Assembly (NCBI GenBank): GCA_031551635.1 | Contig: JAVBNH010000002.1 | Location: 62,001 to 126,000 of the forward strand | DNA: 64,000 nt | Direction of reading: 5' to 3' | Source: JAVBNH01 sp031551635 | Lineage (GTDB): Bacteria > Bacillota > Clostridia > Oscillospirales > Acutalibacteraceae | In this document: piece by piece, positions 16,593-24,723 of the stretch | Layout of the letters: every line of letters begins with the position of its first letter | Numbering within the stretch: position 1 is the stretch's first letter | Notes under the pieces: generated by a model | What the model was told of the DNA's origin: nothing | The model's database searches: none | The model's input: the letters and a program-made list of their open reading frames with translations, nothing else | Made by a program: the position numbers and the translations under genes

Positions 16593-18329
16593 GTGAGCAA
16601 TAAACCGTATAAAGGCTTTGAGCCGAAATGGGTGAAGGAGCCTGCGCCAGCGGACAGCTACCGCTCGATTTTTCGCTGGGGTGACCCCGACTATGTAAAA
16701 TACCCCAAGGAGTCTCTGTATAAGATGATGAAGGAAATCTTCGAAATGACAGATGACGACTTCGGGAGCTATGCCATGAGCACCGGATTCGACAAGGTTG
16801 AGTTGAATATGCCTTCCAAAATGAGTAAAAAGCATATTGATGCTTTTAAGGCTATTGTCGGTGAGGATTTTGTTTCGACAGGCGATTATGAGCGGTTATC
16901 AGTCGCTTACGGCAGCACGGCTTATGATTTGCTGCGTATGCGGCAGATGCAGATTGACTCACTGCCTGACCTTGTAATATACCCCGATACATCAGAGCAG
17001 GTTGAAAAAACCGTAGCCTACTGCACCGAAAACAAGATACCGCTATATGTTTACGGCGGCGGCAGCAGCGTCACCAGAGGCGTTGAGCCTGTCAACGGCG
17101 GCGTTTCTTTGGATATGAGAAGGCGTTTCAATAAGGTGCTGAGCTTCAGCGAAACCGACCAGACCATTACCGTTCAGGCGGGTATGTCAGGTCCCATGCT
17201 TGAGAACACCCTGCAAAACGCGCCTGAGCTTTTCAATGCGAAAAGACCCTATACCTGCGGTCATTTTCCTCAGTCCTTTGAATACAGCAGTGTCGGCGGC
17301 TGGGTCGTGACGAGGGGTGCGGGGCAGAACAGCACTTATTATGGTACGATTGCGGATATTGTTCTTTCTCAGAAATACGCAACTCCAATCGGTACCATAC
17401 AGACAAGCCATTATCCGCGCGAGGCGACAGGACCTGATTTGAATCAGATAATGATGGGAAGCGAGGGCACCTTTGGGGTGCTCACAGAGGTGACGCTGAA
17501 GGTTTGTCGCTGGATGCCCGAGAATAGGGTTCGTTTTTCTTATATTTTCAAAAACTGGCGCGAGGGCATGGAAGCCGCCCGCGAGATGATGCAGTGCGAG
17601 GCAGGTAAGTCGTCAGTTTTCAGGCTTTCAGACCCCGAGGAAACTCATTTAATGCTTTCTCTTTACAATGTTGACGACACACCGCTGAAGCATCTGTTTA
17701 AAATCAAGGGTTACAAGCCGATGGAGCGCTGTCTTTTTATCGGTTTTACAGACGGAGAAAAAGGTTTTTCTAATAATGTCGCGAAAAATATCAAGCGTAT
17801 CGCCAAGGAGCATGACGGCATGAGTCTGACCTCCTTTGTGTGCAAAAGCTGGGAGAAGGGGCGCTTCACAGACCCCTATCTCAGGGATACGCTTATGGAT
17901 TTCGGCATTACGACAGATACGCTCGAATGCACTGTTAACTGGTCAAATATGGCTAAGGTGCATCGCGATGTGAGGCGGATTTGTCATATGATGCCGAACA
18001 CAGTCGTCACAACGCATATGTCACACTGTTACCCTCAGGGGGCGAATCTATATTTTATTTTCATCACTAAAATGTCCGATTCGGCTAAGTTCAAGGAGTA
18101 TCACACGAGCATACTTGATGCGATTCAAGCCTCCGGTGCGGCAATCAGCCATCATCATGGCATCGGAAAGATGTTCGCGCCGTGGCTGGAGGGGTATCTC
18201 GGTAAGAACGAATTCGGCGTGTTTAAAGCTTTAAAAGAATATTTCGACCCGGGCTACAATATGAATCCCGGAGGGACGATAGGTCTTGATTTACCTGAAG
18301 AAAACAAGAGAAATATGCTAATAAAATAA
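16593..18329 (+). CDS. alkyldihydroxyacetonephosphate synthase-like FAD-linked oxidase
   Basis: About 578 residues. GAGAGGA (16576-16582) is at good distance from GTG 16593 (MSNKPYKGFEPKW), whereas ATG 16584 lies too close; I choose GTG. The PCMH-type FAD domain shows LYVYGGGSSVTRGVEP, CGHFPQSFEYSSVGGWVVT and IMMGSEGTFGVLTEV. Near residue 520 the triple histidine SHHHGIG matches the active-site motif of AGPS, which exchanges the acyl chain of acyl-DHAP for an alkyl chain, the committed step of ether-lipid synthesis. It follows the glp-like operon after 270 bp of repeats. The exact substrate is uncertain; D-lactate or glycolate oxidase-type activity is the alternative. Confidence 0.75.
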   Translation: MSNKPYKGFEPKWVKEPAPADSYRSIFRWGDPDYVKYPKESLYKMMKEIFEMTDDDFGSYAMSTGFDKVELNMPSKMSKKHIDAFKAIVGEDFVSTGDYERLSVAYGSTAYDLLRMRQMQIDSLPDLVIYPDTSEQVEKTVAYCTENKIPLYVYGGGSSVTRGVEPVNGGVSLDMRRRFNKVLSFSETDQTITVQAGMSGPMLENTLQNAPELFNAKRPYTCGHFPQSFEYSSVGGWVVTRGAGQNSTYYGTIADIVLSQKYATPIGTIQTSHYPREATGPDLNQIMMGSEGTFGVLTEVTLKVCRWMPENRVRFSYIFKNWREGMEAAREMMQCEAGKSSVFRLSDPEETHLMLSLYNVDDTPLKHLFKIKGYKPMERCLFIGFTDGEKGFSNNVAKNIKRIAKEHDGMSLTSFVCKSWEKGRFTDPYLRDTLMDFGITTDTLECTVNWSNMAKVHRDVRRICHMMPNTVVTTHMSHCYPQGANLYFIFITKMSDSAKFKEYHTSILDAIQASGAAISHHHGIGKMFAPWLEGYLGKNEFGVFKALKEYFDPGYNMNPGGTIGLDLPEENKRNMLIK

Positions 18330-18358
18330 AAAGCGTCGCATAAAAATCGGCACGAAAA

Positions 18359-18397
18359 AAGAAGGGCAGGGTAATTACCTGACCTTCTTTCTATCTT
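18359..18397 (+). terminator. terminator after the AGPS-like gene
   Basis: AAGAAGG/CCTTCTT arms with an inner CAGG/CCTG pair around GTAATTA (18359-18390) are followed by a T-rich run. Confidence 0.75.
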
Positions 18398-18494
18398 TTC
18401 TCACTGAATGAAACATAATTTCTAGAGTGGCATATAATGAGGTGTAGTTAATGCTACAATTCATTTAAATTAAATGTCAGTGAGGTAAAATAAA

Positions 18495-19793
18495 ATGATT
18501 TATATAAAAATTCTAGGCGATAGTTATAGCCCAGTTATAGATGAGCTCAGAAAATTGATTCCGGTATATCCCGAAAATTATCCTGTCGATTCTGATGATA
18601 CTGTCAGTGCTTATTTGATAGATTATTCCATTCAAGGTAACAGGGGTTTGGCTCTGCCTTCGGACGGACTACCGGTAATCCTGCTTAACACAAATATGAC
18701 CGACAGTATTCAGGGCTGTCTTGCAACTATTCCTTCCAAGTGCTCGATTCTGCACTTTTATGATAATTACACTATCTGGCAGGTGCTTGATATTCCCATG
18801 GTGACAAGAACTGAAAGGCAGAGTAATTTTGTTAAACAGAATGAAGACACCAGCTGCAGCTTCTTGGGTGACTCTAAAAAGAGCTGTGAGCGTCCAATGC
18901 GACCTCTTTGCGATGAGGAGCTTGCGGTTTTGATTGAGACTAATATTGATATAGCTGAACGAACCGCTCTGAGTATGGAGGTTGAGGATTCGAGAAAAAA
19001 TTATCTTGATGACCTTCCAATTGACCTGCCGGAAAAGCAGTATAATTTTCAGTATGTCCGCCTTGAGGTTTCGAAAAAACTCGATGAAGTTGACCAGACG
19101 GTGTATAACGCACAGCTCATTGAGCTGGCGCTCATAGCTTCATTCAATCCTCTTTGCAAGTACCTGCGTGTGCGGTTAATCGGCGCCGGGTTTAATCCCG
19201 GATATCTATACTATGACGACAATTATGACAGAGGTTTTTTCCAGAGTAAAATTACAACCTACATAGAGCCCCATGATTCAAGGATAGTCACCTATGATAC
19301 ATCACCAAAAACAGTAAGCGGGGTCACAACCTATACCACCGGCTCCTCCTTCAATGTTGGAGTAGACATTTCTAAAAACCCCACCTTTAAAACAAGCTAC
19401 ACCATAAGCAATTCGGAAACAATATCAATACAGGATTTTGACATGTTCAACAAGAGTATGGGAATCAAGTCGGAATGGGAGACAGGTATCACGATAATGC
19501 GCGACAATATTTGGAATATGTTCTCGCAGGCCGCGTTCCGCAGGGCAAAGGTAAAGCCGCTTCCGGAGCTTGCAAAGCATAACGCTCAGCCGCACTGCGA
19601 AGCGGTGTACCGTGCTGAAGGAATGTTTCCCGACAAGGTCAATATGAGTATGGGGTGGCAGGTAATGTATCATCACCTTTGGGTGAGCGGAAGTGCAGTG
19701 GCTTTTCCGATGCACTATTCATATCAGGCTATCGAGTGCAAAATCTGGGAGTCTGACCCGTGGATACTGGACTTCAATCTGGTCAGCGCTTGA
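18495..19793 (+). CDS. candidate leukocidin/Vibrio-cytolysin-like beta-barrel pore-forming protein
   Basis: 432 residues, ATG 18495 after GAGGT. Two features recall the leukocidin/haemolysin superfamily and especially the Vibrio cholerae cytolysin core. A cysteine cluster near residues 115-140 (CSF...SCERPMRPLC) parallels the cytolysin CTFN...RPFC segment. Residues about 280-315 (TTGSSFNVGVDISKN, then TSYTISNSETISIQDFDMF) have the Ser/Thr-rich alternating pattern of the core before the stem. Neither a signal peptide nor a lectin domain is seen; the N-terminus MIYIKILGDSYSPVIDELRK is not secretory. If real it may be released by lysis or act inside cells. I assign this by eye, so it needs a profile search. 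Confidence 0.5.
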   Translation: MIYIKILGDSYSPVIDELRKLIPVYPENYPVDSDDTVSAYLIDYSIQGNRGLALPSDGLPVILLNTNMTDSIQGCLATIPSKCSILHFYDNYTIWQVLDIPMVTRTERQSNFVKQNEDTSCSFLGDSKKSCERPMRPLCDEELAVLIETNIDIAERTALSMEVEDSRKNYLDDLPIDLPEKQYNFQYVRLEVSKKLDEVDQTVYNAQLIELALIASFNPLCKYLRVRLIGAGFNPGYLYYDDNYDRGFFQSKITTYIEPHDSRIVTYDTSPKTVSGVTTYTTGSSFNVGVDISKNPTFKTSYTISNSETISIQDFDMFNKSMGIKSEWETGITIMRDNIWNMFSQAAFRRAKVKPLPELAKHNAQPHCEAVYRAEGMFPDKVNMSMGWQVMYHHLWVSGSAVAFPMHYSYQAIECKIWESDPWILDFNLVSA

Positions 19794-19876
19794 GACACAT
19801 ATGTAGTGTCTTAAAAATTCTTTCTAGCTAACCACTGATTAATTGAAATTTACTCACTTTTGTATATTCATTGATT

Positions 19877-19906
19877 TTACAAAGCTTGATATATCAAGCT
19901 TTGTAA
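19877..19906. terminator. perfect 30-bp palindrome between convergent genes
   Basis: TTACAAAGCTTGATA and its exact complement TATCAAGCTTTGTAA are joined without a loop. It stands 84 bp after the pore-forming-protein gene and may terminate transcription; it lacks a long T run. Confidence 0.45.
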
Positions 19907-19928
19907 ACGAAAATTTTTGGCTCTGTCT

Positions 19929-19955
19929 GTGAACGATGATTAAAACATCGTTCAC
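19929..19955. repeat. GAACGATGAT-family palindrome
   Basis: Arms GTGAACGATG and CATCGTTCAC around ATTAAAA, beyond the 3' end of the HEAT-like gene. It belongs to the same family as 59814-59844. Confidence 0.75.
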
Positions 19956-19976
19956 CTATTTAAATCTTTCATGCAT

Positions 19977-21326
19977 TCATCTGCTTTTGTATCTCGTAAC
20001 CCTCTGGGCAAACTCGCGAATATCGCTGTTTGAATCAAACCGGCATTCTTGCAAAATTTTTTCTGTCAGTACCTTTTTCTTGCGCATTAACCAGACAGTC
20101 CGCTCGCGGCAGCTTCCGCACGGTGTTTGCCGGTAAAGATACTCTAAAATATCGGTTTTCGGTTTACGGTGTATAGTTTCTATTCCATCCAGTGCAGACA
20201 TAAATACACCGTGCCATGCATCTTCATTGTTGTGAACAGGGAAAGATTTGACAGCTTCATATAACAATGTTTCATCTATCGAGCGAAGGTTTTTTGTTAA
20301 CAAAGAAATCCCATTTGCAACATCTTTGCCGCTTTTGATTAAGGTTAGCGCAAGTTCGCGTGTTTTTTCAGAAGGGTTACGCCCTATAATATCAAAAGCA
20401 ATATCCCGCAAATTATCATTTTTAGATTCTTGTAGTTTTAATAGAAAATTATCAGGGAAAGGGAAACTCGCATACTGTCTGAATGGCCATAATAATTCAA
20501 GTTGAATTTTAATATTTGTCTCATTCATTGCTGCCAACGCCAATTGCTCTATCTCTTCCGGATTCGCAGTTCTGGCAAAACTCATTGCAGTGCCACGGCC
20601 GCGGAATTCTTGAGCGTTCACCGCAGCCAGGACTTGCTCAAATGTTGGAACAGGACGTTCATCTATGTACATCCTTTTATCCCAAGCCCCAGCCGTTGTG
20701 TAATATGTTCGCACAAACACCGATTTTTCTGATTGCTTTTGCAAATACTTTTCAATGCGTTTTTCACCGAATTTTCTTTTTGAGTTATCATAAAACCACT
20801 CAGAAAAGAAAAAATCAATATCTTTTGGAAGCAACTTTTGGCTCACATCAGCAACAATCTGCTTAAAAGAGCTCCAACCGTCCAGTGAAGTCAGCCAAAC
20901 ACATATCCAGTCGAACATATCCCTGTCAGGAGAAAATTTATTTCGCCGGGTTTTGACATTTATATGAGTCAAATGTTCAAGCATGTCTGCATATTTATCA
21001 TATAACGCGGCACGAGCGGCTTCACTCCCGTCCCTCGCGAAGTTAAGTAAAAGGCTTGTAAGCTGGTCAAAAAACCAGTCATCGGTAAATGAGCGGGCAT
21101 ATCTTGCGATAATATCTTTTAGTATAAAATCTCCGCCGACATACTTTGCCGCTTGATACAAATACCAACCACGCTCACCCTCGCTTTGCATATCATAAGT
21201 TGTATTGTTCAAACAGCCATAATGCACAATGTCATAATATTGATGTGGGTTTTCGCAGTTTTCAAGTTCCAGCAGCGCTGAACCTAAGCCGCGCAGAAAA
21301 TCATGTTTAAATTGCTTTTTTGTCAA
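19977..21326 (-). CDS. HEAT-repeat-like protein of unknown function
   Basis: 449 residues. The start is TTG (21326) after GAGGTG in the minus strand. The sequence is soluble, mixed-charge and predicted mostly helical, with leucine/alanine repeats such as RDIAFDIIGRNPSEKTRELA and TLLYEAVKSFPVHNNEDAW that resemble HEAT/ARM units in the second half. The C-terminal TPCGSCRERTVWLM has two cysteines in a CxxC pair. I recognise no catalytic motif. It converges on the pore-forming-protein gene and is codirectional with the acetyltransferase upstream of it. It could be a binding or scaffold protein; no function is claimed. Confidence 0.65.
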   Translation of the reverse strand: MTKKQFKHDFLRGLGSALLELENCENPHQYYDIVHYGCLNNTTYDMQSEGERGWYLYQAAKYVGGDFILKDIIARYARSFTDDWFFDQLTSLLLNFARDGSEAARAALYDKYADMLEHLTHINVKTRRNKFSPDRDMFDWICVWLTSLDGWSSFKQIVADVSQKLLPKDIDFFFSEWFYDNSKRKFGEKRIEKYLQKQSEKSVFVRTYYTTAGAWDKRMYIDERPVPTFEQVLAAVNAQEFRGRGTAMSFARTANPEEIEQLALAAMNETNIKIQLELLWPFRQYASFPFPDNFLLKLQESKNDNLRDIAFDIIGRNPSEKTRELALTLIKSGKDVANGISLLTKNLRSIDETLLYEAVKSFPVHNNEDAWHGVFMSALDGIETIHRKPKTDILEYLYRQTPCGSCRERTVWLMRKKKVLTEKILQECRFDSNSDIREFAQRVTRYKSR

Positions 21327-21439
21327 GTTTTCACCTCATCTTGAATACTTTCCTCATAATTCATAAGTTTGGATGAAATTCCTTTTCGGTGATATTGTCC
21401 GTCAATAAAAACCTTGATATTGTTATGTAAAATATTATA

Positions 21440-21973
21440 CTACAGATTAATTTTGTAACGTTGACACGCAATTTCGTCATCAAAAAATTCTTCCATTAAT
21501 ACACCGCAATTGCGAATAATAGTTTGTATTGCGCCATAGTTCTCTTTACGCGGTGCAATTTCTATACTTACTAGCCCCATGTCCTTGCATTTATATGAAG
21601 CTAGACCTAACATTGCGGTTCTGAATCCTTTTCCTCGATGCCATGGAACAATTCCCGCATGCAGTTGACCGCGAAGTGTATTTGCATGGTTTATATCGAT
21701 TCCACCTAATATTTCGTTTGAGCTATTTACCAAATAGTATAGCGTACAGGGAATGTTGTTTGCTAACATTGAGCCAGTAGTTCGATCATCTTTACAATTC
21801 GCGAGCCATTTTGAAAAAGAAAAATTATCTTTTTGGCTGTATCGACGCATAGATGGCGGTTGTATTTTTTCGTCATAAGATTCCCACCTATCTATAACTC
21901 GGCAATATTCTTTTTCATGAGATAAAGCAGGTAACACTAGCGAAAACTCATCAATATTATAATGTTTTTGCAA
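21440..21973 (-). CDS. GNAT family N-acetyltransferase
   Basis: 177 residues from TTG 21973, preceded by GGAAGGAG. The acetyl-CoA binding part is GQLHAGIVPWHRGKGFRTAML (quoted in part: Arg-Gly-Lys-Gly-Phe), followed by ASYKCKDMGLVSIEIAP and the closing ENYGAIQTIIRNCGVLMEE, a standard GNAT order. It is probably a cytoplasmic acetyltransferase of the RimL or small-molecule type; substrate unknown. The HEAT-like gene lies 113 bp downstream on the same strand. Confidence 0.8.
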   Translation of the reverse strand: MQKHYNIDEFSLVLPALSHEKEYCRVIDRWESYDEKIQPPSMRRYSQKDNFSFSKWLANCKDDRTTGSMLANNIPCTLYYLVNSSNEILGGIDINHANTLRGQLHAGIVPWHRGKGFRTAMLGLASYKCKDMGLVSIEIAPRKENYGAIQTIIRNCGVLMEEFFDDEIACQRYKINL

Positions 21974-22270
21974 AATAAAGCTCCTTCCTTTCGCATATGT
22001 TTTATATTAAATATATTTTGTTTACTTTTCACGCACCTTTAACATAATCATTACCTCGAGTTGCTTGTTCATCGGTGAATGCGGGTCGGGCATTTTTATT
22101 TCCCGGCTATAAACGCATCTTTTATGTAAATTTCCGTTATATTTAGGCGCGGCTATAGCGGTATTCCGTTTTTTGTGATATAATTAACTGCAGTTCAAAA
22201 AATGGCTTTAATTCTTTTAAAAAAGATGAATTTGAAACAAAAATTTAATATCAAAACGGAAGGACTGGTA
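21974..22270. other. intergenic region without gene
   Basis: About 300 bp between divergent genes. A GC-rich inverted pair (GGTCGGGCA...TTTCCCGGC, 22084-22113) recalls module A of the composite element but is shorter. TATAAT occurs near 22180 before the TIM-barrel gene; no convincing -35 goes with it. No open frame looks coding. Confidence 0.5.
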
Positions 22271-23104
22271 TTGAAAATGCTTGACACAATTTCACTTGGT
22301 AAGCGCGAGATTACTAGATTGATTGTCGGGGGTAATCCCTTCAGCGGTAATTCTCATGTCAACAAAGAGCTCGACCTAGAAATGATAAACTATTTTTCGG
22401 TGGAAAACATAAAAAAGACACTTTTTCGCTGCGAGGAATGCGGTATAAACACCATGCAGGTGCGCTCGGATAAACACATTATCCGTATGCTTATAGAATA
22501 CCGGAACGACGGCGGCAGAATGGAATGGGTCGCGCAAACCGCTTCTGAACTCGGAAATTACCAAAACCATGTGCGTCAGATTGTATATGAGAACCCCGCC
22601 GGAATCTACCACCACGGTACCACAACCGACCGCTTGTTTAAAGAGGGAAAATATGAGGAGCTGAAAGAACGTCTGGGAGTTATCAGAAAGACCGGTTGCC
22701 CGGTGGGTCTCGGTACGCATATGCCCGCTGTTATTGACTATGCAGAGGAGCACGGCTGGGATATTGATTTCTACATGGCCTGCGTTTACAACCTTAGCAA
22801 GGAAAGCCGGGAGAGCAGCGCCATAACCGGTATCGCTAACACCGGCGAAAGGTTTGACGAGGAGGATCCTCCGGTAATGTACAAAACCATCCGCCGTACC
22901 TCAAAGCCCTGTCTGGCGTTCAAAATACTTGGAGCAAGCCGCAAATGCGCAACTCAAGAAAGCGTAAAAGCCGCTTTTGACGTAGCCTATGCAAGTATAA
23001 AGCCAAGTGACGCGGTTGCTGTTGGAATGTATCCAAAAAATCTCGATCAAGTCGCGTTAAATGCCGGATATGCATCGCAGGCGATGGGAAAAAAAGCCTT
23101 TTAG
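22271..23104 (+). CDS. TIM-barrel protein, aldo/keto-reductase-like hypothetical
   Basis: About 277 residues. GGAAGGA (22258-22264) can serve TTG 22271 or ATG 22277. The opening SLGKREITRLIVGGNPFSGNSH is shared with a group of uncharacterised aldo/keto-reductase-related barrels. Later segments (CEECGINTMQVRSDK, CPVGLGTHMPAVIDYAE, DFYMACVYNLS, CLAFKILGASR, AVAVGMYPK) follow the beta/alpha rhythm of a TIM barrel. I see no clear AKR catalytic tetrad, so the activity is open; sugar metabolism is the likeliest setting. It stands alone, converging on the SRPBCC-like gene. Confidence 0.6.
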   Translation: MKMLDTISLGKREITRLIVGGNPFSGNSHVNKELDLEMINYFSVENIKKTLFRCEECGINTMQVRSDKHIIRMLIEYRNDGGRMEWVAQTASELGNYQNHVRQIVYENPAGIYHHGTTTDRLFKEGKYEELKERLGVIRKTGCPVGLGTHMPAVIDYAEEHGWDIDFYMACVYNLSKESRESSAITGIANTGERFDEEDPPVMYKTIRRTSKPCLAFKILGASRKCATQESVKAAFDVAYASIKPSDAVAVGMYPKNLDQVALNAGYASQAMGKKAF

Positions 23105-23165
23105 AGGTCAAACGATTCCCATAAACAAGTGGTCAGAATATTTACTGCTTGTAGCGGCATTGTGC

Positions 23166-23501
23166 TTATACTGCATGAGGATAACCGGAATATATATAAT
23201 ATGCAATTCTTTCTATGTTTTGCTGGTTACGACCCCAATCAACCAAAGTTATCGGCACTATCGGTTTGGAGGTAATGGTGATATGCGTGCTCTCATTTAT
23301 GGCAGAATTGGTTATTTCTATAGCTATGTTTTCACCAAAAGAAAGCCAGTTAACTTTGCTTTTTACAAATATTTTTAATTTCTGATTATCCGCATCCTTG
23401 ATTTTAAAATCATTTAGAATATTAGGTTTTGAACAAAGAAAGTTAAAAACAGCTTGAGGTTTGGCACTAACAAGAATATCAAGGCTTTTCATGCATAGCA
23501 T
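23166..23501 (-). CDS. small SRPBCC-like protein
   Basis: About 111 residues. AAAGGAG lies seven bases before ATG 23501 (MLCMKSLDILVSAKPQ). The beginning, DILVSAKPQAVFNFLCSKPNI, and the strand pattern (VKSKVNWLSFGENIAIEI, THITITSKP) match the helix-grip fold of START/SRPBCC proteins that bind hydrophobic ligands. The product is short for the fold. It is codirectional with the tRNA-Ser gene upstream of it. Ligand and role unknown. Confidence 0.5.
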   Translation of the reverse strand: MLCMKSLDILVSAKPQAVFNFLCSKPNILNDFKIKDADNQKLKIFVKSKVNWLSFGENIAIEITNSAINESTHITITSKPIVPITLVDWGRNQQNIERIAYYIYSGYPHAV

Positions 23502-23599
23502 AATATGGCTCCTTTCATACAAAATATAAATTCGTTTCCATATACCCATTTTAGCACATCGACGTAGAAAACGAAAGTACTCTATTCCAAATAAAAGAC

Positions 23600-23645
23600 A
23601 AATGCGAACGCCTCACCGACGAAAATCGGCTGAGGGTTCGCATTT
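23600..23645 (-). terminator. terminator of tRNA-Ser(GGA)
   Basis: Arms AAATGCGAAC (23600-23609) and GTTCGCATTT (23636-23645) enclose CTCACCGA/TCGGCTGAG. In the minus direction it follows the tRNA 3' end by 8 bp and is followed by GTCTTTTATTT. Confidence 0.8.
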
Positions 23646-23653
23646 AGCCCTAT

Positions 23654-23745
23654 TGGCGGAGAGAGAGGGATTCGAACCCTCGGTGGAGTATTAGTCCACA
23701 CACGATTTCCAGTCGTGCGCCTTAGACCAGCTCAGCCATCTCTCC
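23654..23745 (-). tRNA. tRNA-Ser(GGA)
   Basis: 92 nt including an encoded CCA. Acceptor pairs GGAGAGA with TCTCTCC. The anticodon loop is CTGGAAA, anticodon GGA. A long variable arm and GGTTCGAATCC T-arm are present, as expected for serine tRNAs. Confidence 0.95.
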
Positions 23746-24009
23746 GTATTCAAGTGCGCGGTTGATGTAAAAAATTTTTCGCAGCGTTAGTATTATACAC
23801 AAAGAGCGGTAAAAAATCAATAGGTAAAATAAATTATTTGACCGGTACGAGACGGGTACGAGAAATTGCATGAAATTGTTATGCCTTAAGTATTTCAAAC
23901 TAATAATGCTCCAAATCATAAACAATTATTGTGACATATGCTAAACATCCATATAAGGTTTTGGGCATATTAAACAAACATCATGGTTAAAATACTATTT
24001 TAGAACTTA

Positions 24010-24038
24010 TTGACAATATAAATTTTAAAATGTATAAT
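24010..24038 (+). promoter_or_regulatory. sigma-A-type promoter of GNAT gene
   Basis: TTGACA (24010-24015), a 17-bp spacer and a consensus TATAAT (24033-24038). A leader of about 75 bases follows. Confidence 0.85.
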
Positions 24039-24119
24039 GATACTTATTGAGTGTATTTTGAAAAATCAAGTGTGTTTATAGATATAAATAAAATAATTTC
24101 AACTTTGGAGGGAGATAAT

Positions 24120-24629
24120 TTGGCTGTTTTATTCACGGAAAACCTTACATTAAGAGAGTTTAAACTAACTGACTACAGACAACATTATAAAAATAATAAG
24201 GACGAACAAATCCGAAAATTTTTATCCTTTCGTTCGTATCAAAATAAACGGCAGGCGAAAAAAGAAATAAAAAACTGGATACATAATTATCAGGAAAAAA
24301 CTTTTCCTTGTAATCTCGCCATTATTAAAACAAATGTGGATAAACTTATCGGTCATATAGGAATAGGTGTGTGGGACATCAGCTCGACAGAACACGGTTA
24401 TGAAATTGAATATGCGATAGCCGAGAATTTTCGGGGATATCATTATGCTGCTGAAGCGCTCGGGGCGTTTTGTCAGTGGTGTAAAAATGAATTTGTATTA
24501 GATATTATTTTCGCTCTGGTAGATAAAGAAAATATACCTTCTTGTAAAACGCTTAAAAGCGCCGGTTTTATGTTGTATGAAGGAAAAGCAGAAAACAAAA
24601 AAGATACCTCGGATGTGTATTTTCATTAA
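24120..24629 (+). CDS. GNAT family N-acetyltransferase (RimJ/RimL type)
   Basis: 169 residues from TTG 24120; GGAGGGAG lies five bases before it, and the upstream part of the open frame has no ribosome site. The order LTLREFKLTDYRQHY, KLIGHIGIGVWD, YEIEYAIAENFRGYHYAAEA and ENIPSCKTLKSAGFMLYEG is that of RimJ/RimL-type acetyltransferases (Gln/Arg-Gly-x-Gly/A loop here RGYHYA, Asn-x-x-Ser at the end). Substrate unknown. It has its own promoter and stands 94 bp before the radical SAM gene. Confidence 0.8.
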   Translation: MAVLFTENLTLREFKLTDYRQHYKNNKDEQIRKFLSFRSYQNKRQAKKEIKNWIHNYQEKTFPCNLAIIKTNVDKLIGHIGIGVWDISSTEHGYEIEYAIAENFRGYHYAAEALGAFCQWCKNEFVLDIIFALVDKENIPSCKTLKSAGFMLYEGKAENKKDTSDVYFH

Positions 24630-24656
24630 TTTGTTTAAATTTTTATAAAAATACCC

Positions 24657-24685
24657 TTGACAAAGGAAAAATAAAGTTGTAACAT
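24657..24685 (+). promoter_or_regulatory. sigma-A-type promoter of the radical SAM repair gene
   Basis: TTGACA (24657-24662), a 17-bp spacer and TAACAT (24680-24685). The expected start falls beside the SOS box. Confidence 0.75.
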
Positions 24686-24694
24686 CATACATAA

Positions 24695-24706
24695 GAACAT
24701 TTGTTC
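24695..24706. promoter_or_regulatory. LexA (SOS) box
   Basis: GAACATTTGTTC is a full match to the Gram-positive LexA pattern GAAC-N4-GTTC. It overlaps the predicted transcription start of a DNA-repair gene, the position expected for LexA repression. Confidence 0.75.
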
Positions 24707-24723
24707 ATAATGGAAGTGATGAT

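Noticed and set aside
19877..19906. Replication-origin or plasmid-type palindrome
   Set aside because: No iterons, DnaA-box cluster or replication gene nearby; it is placed between convergent gene ends like a terminator.
22084..22113. Third full copy of hairpin module A
   Set aside because: Only GGTCGGGCA and a loose CCCGGC arm match; the conserved AGGTA and GATTTGAATAA parts are missing.
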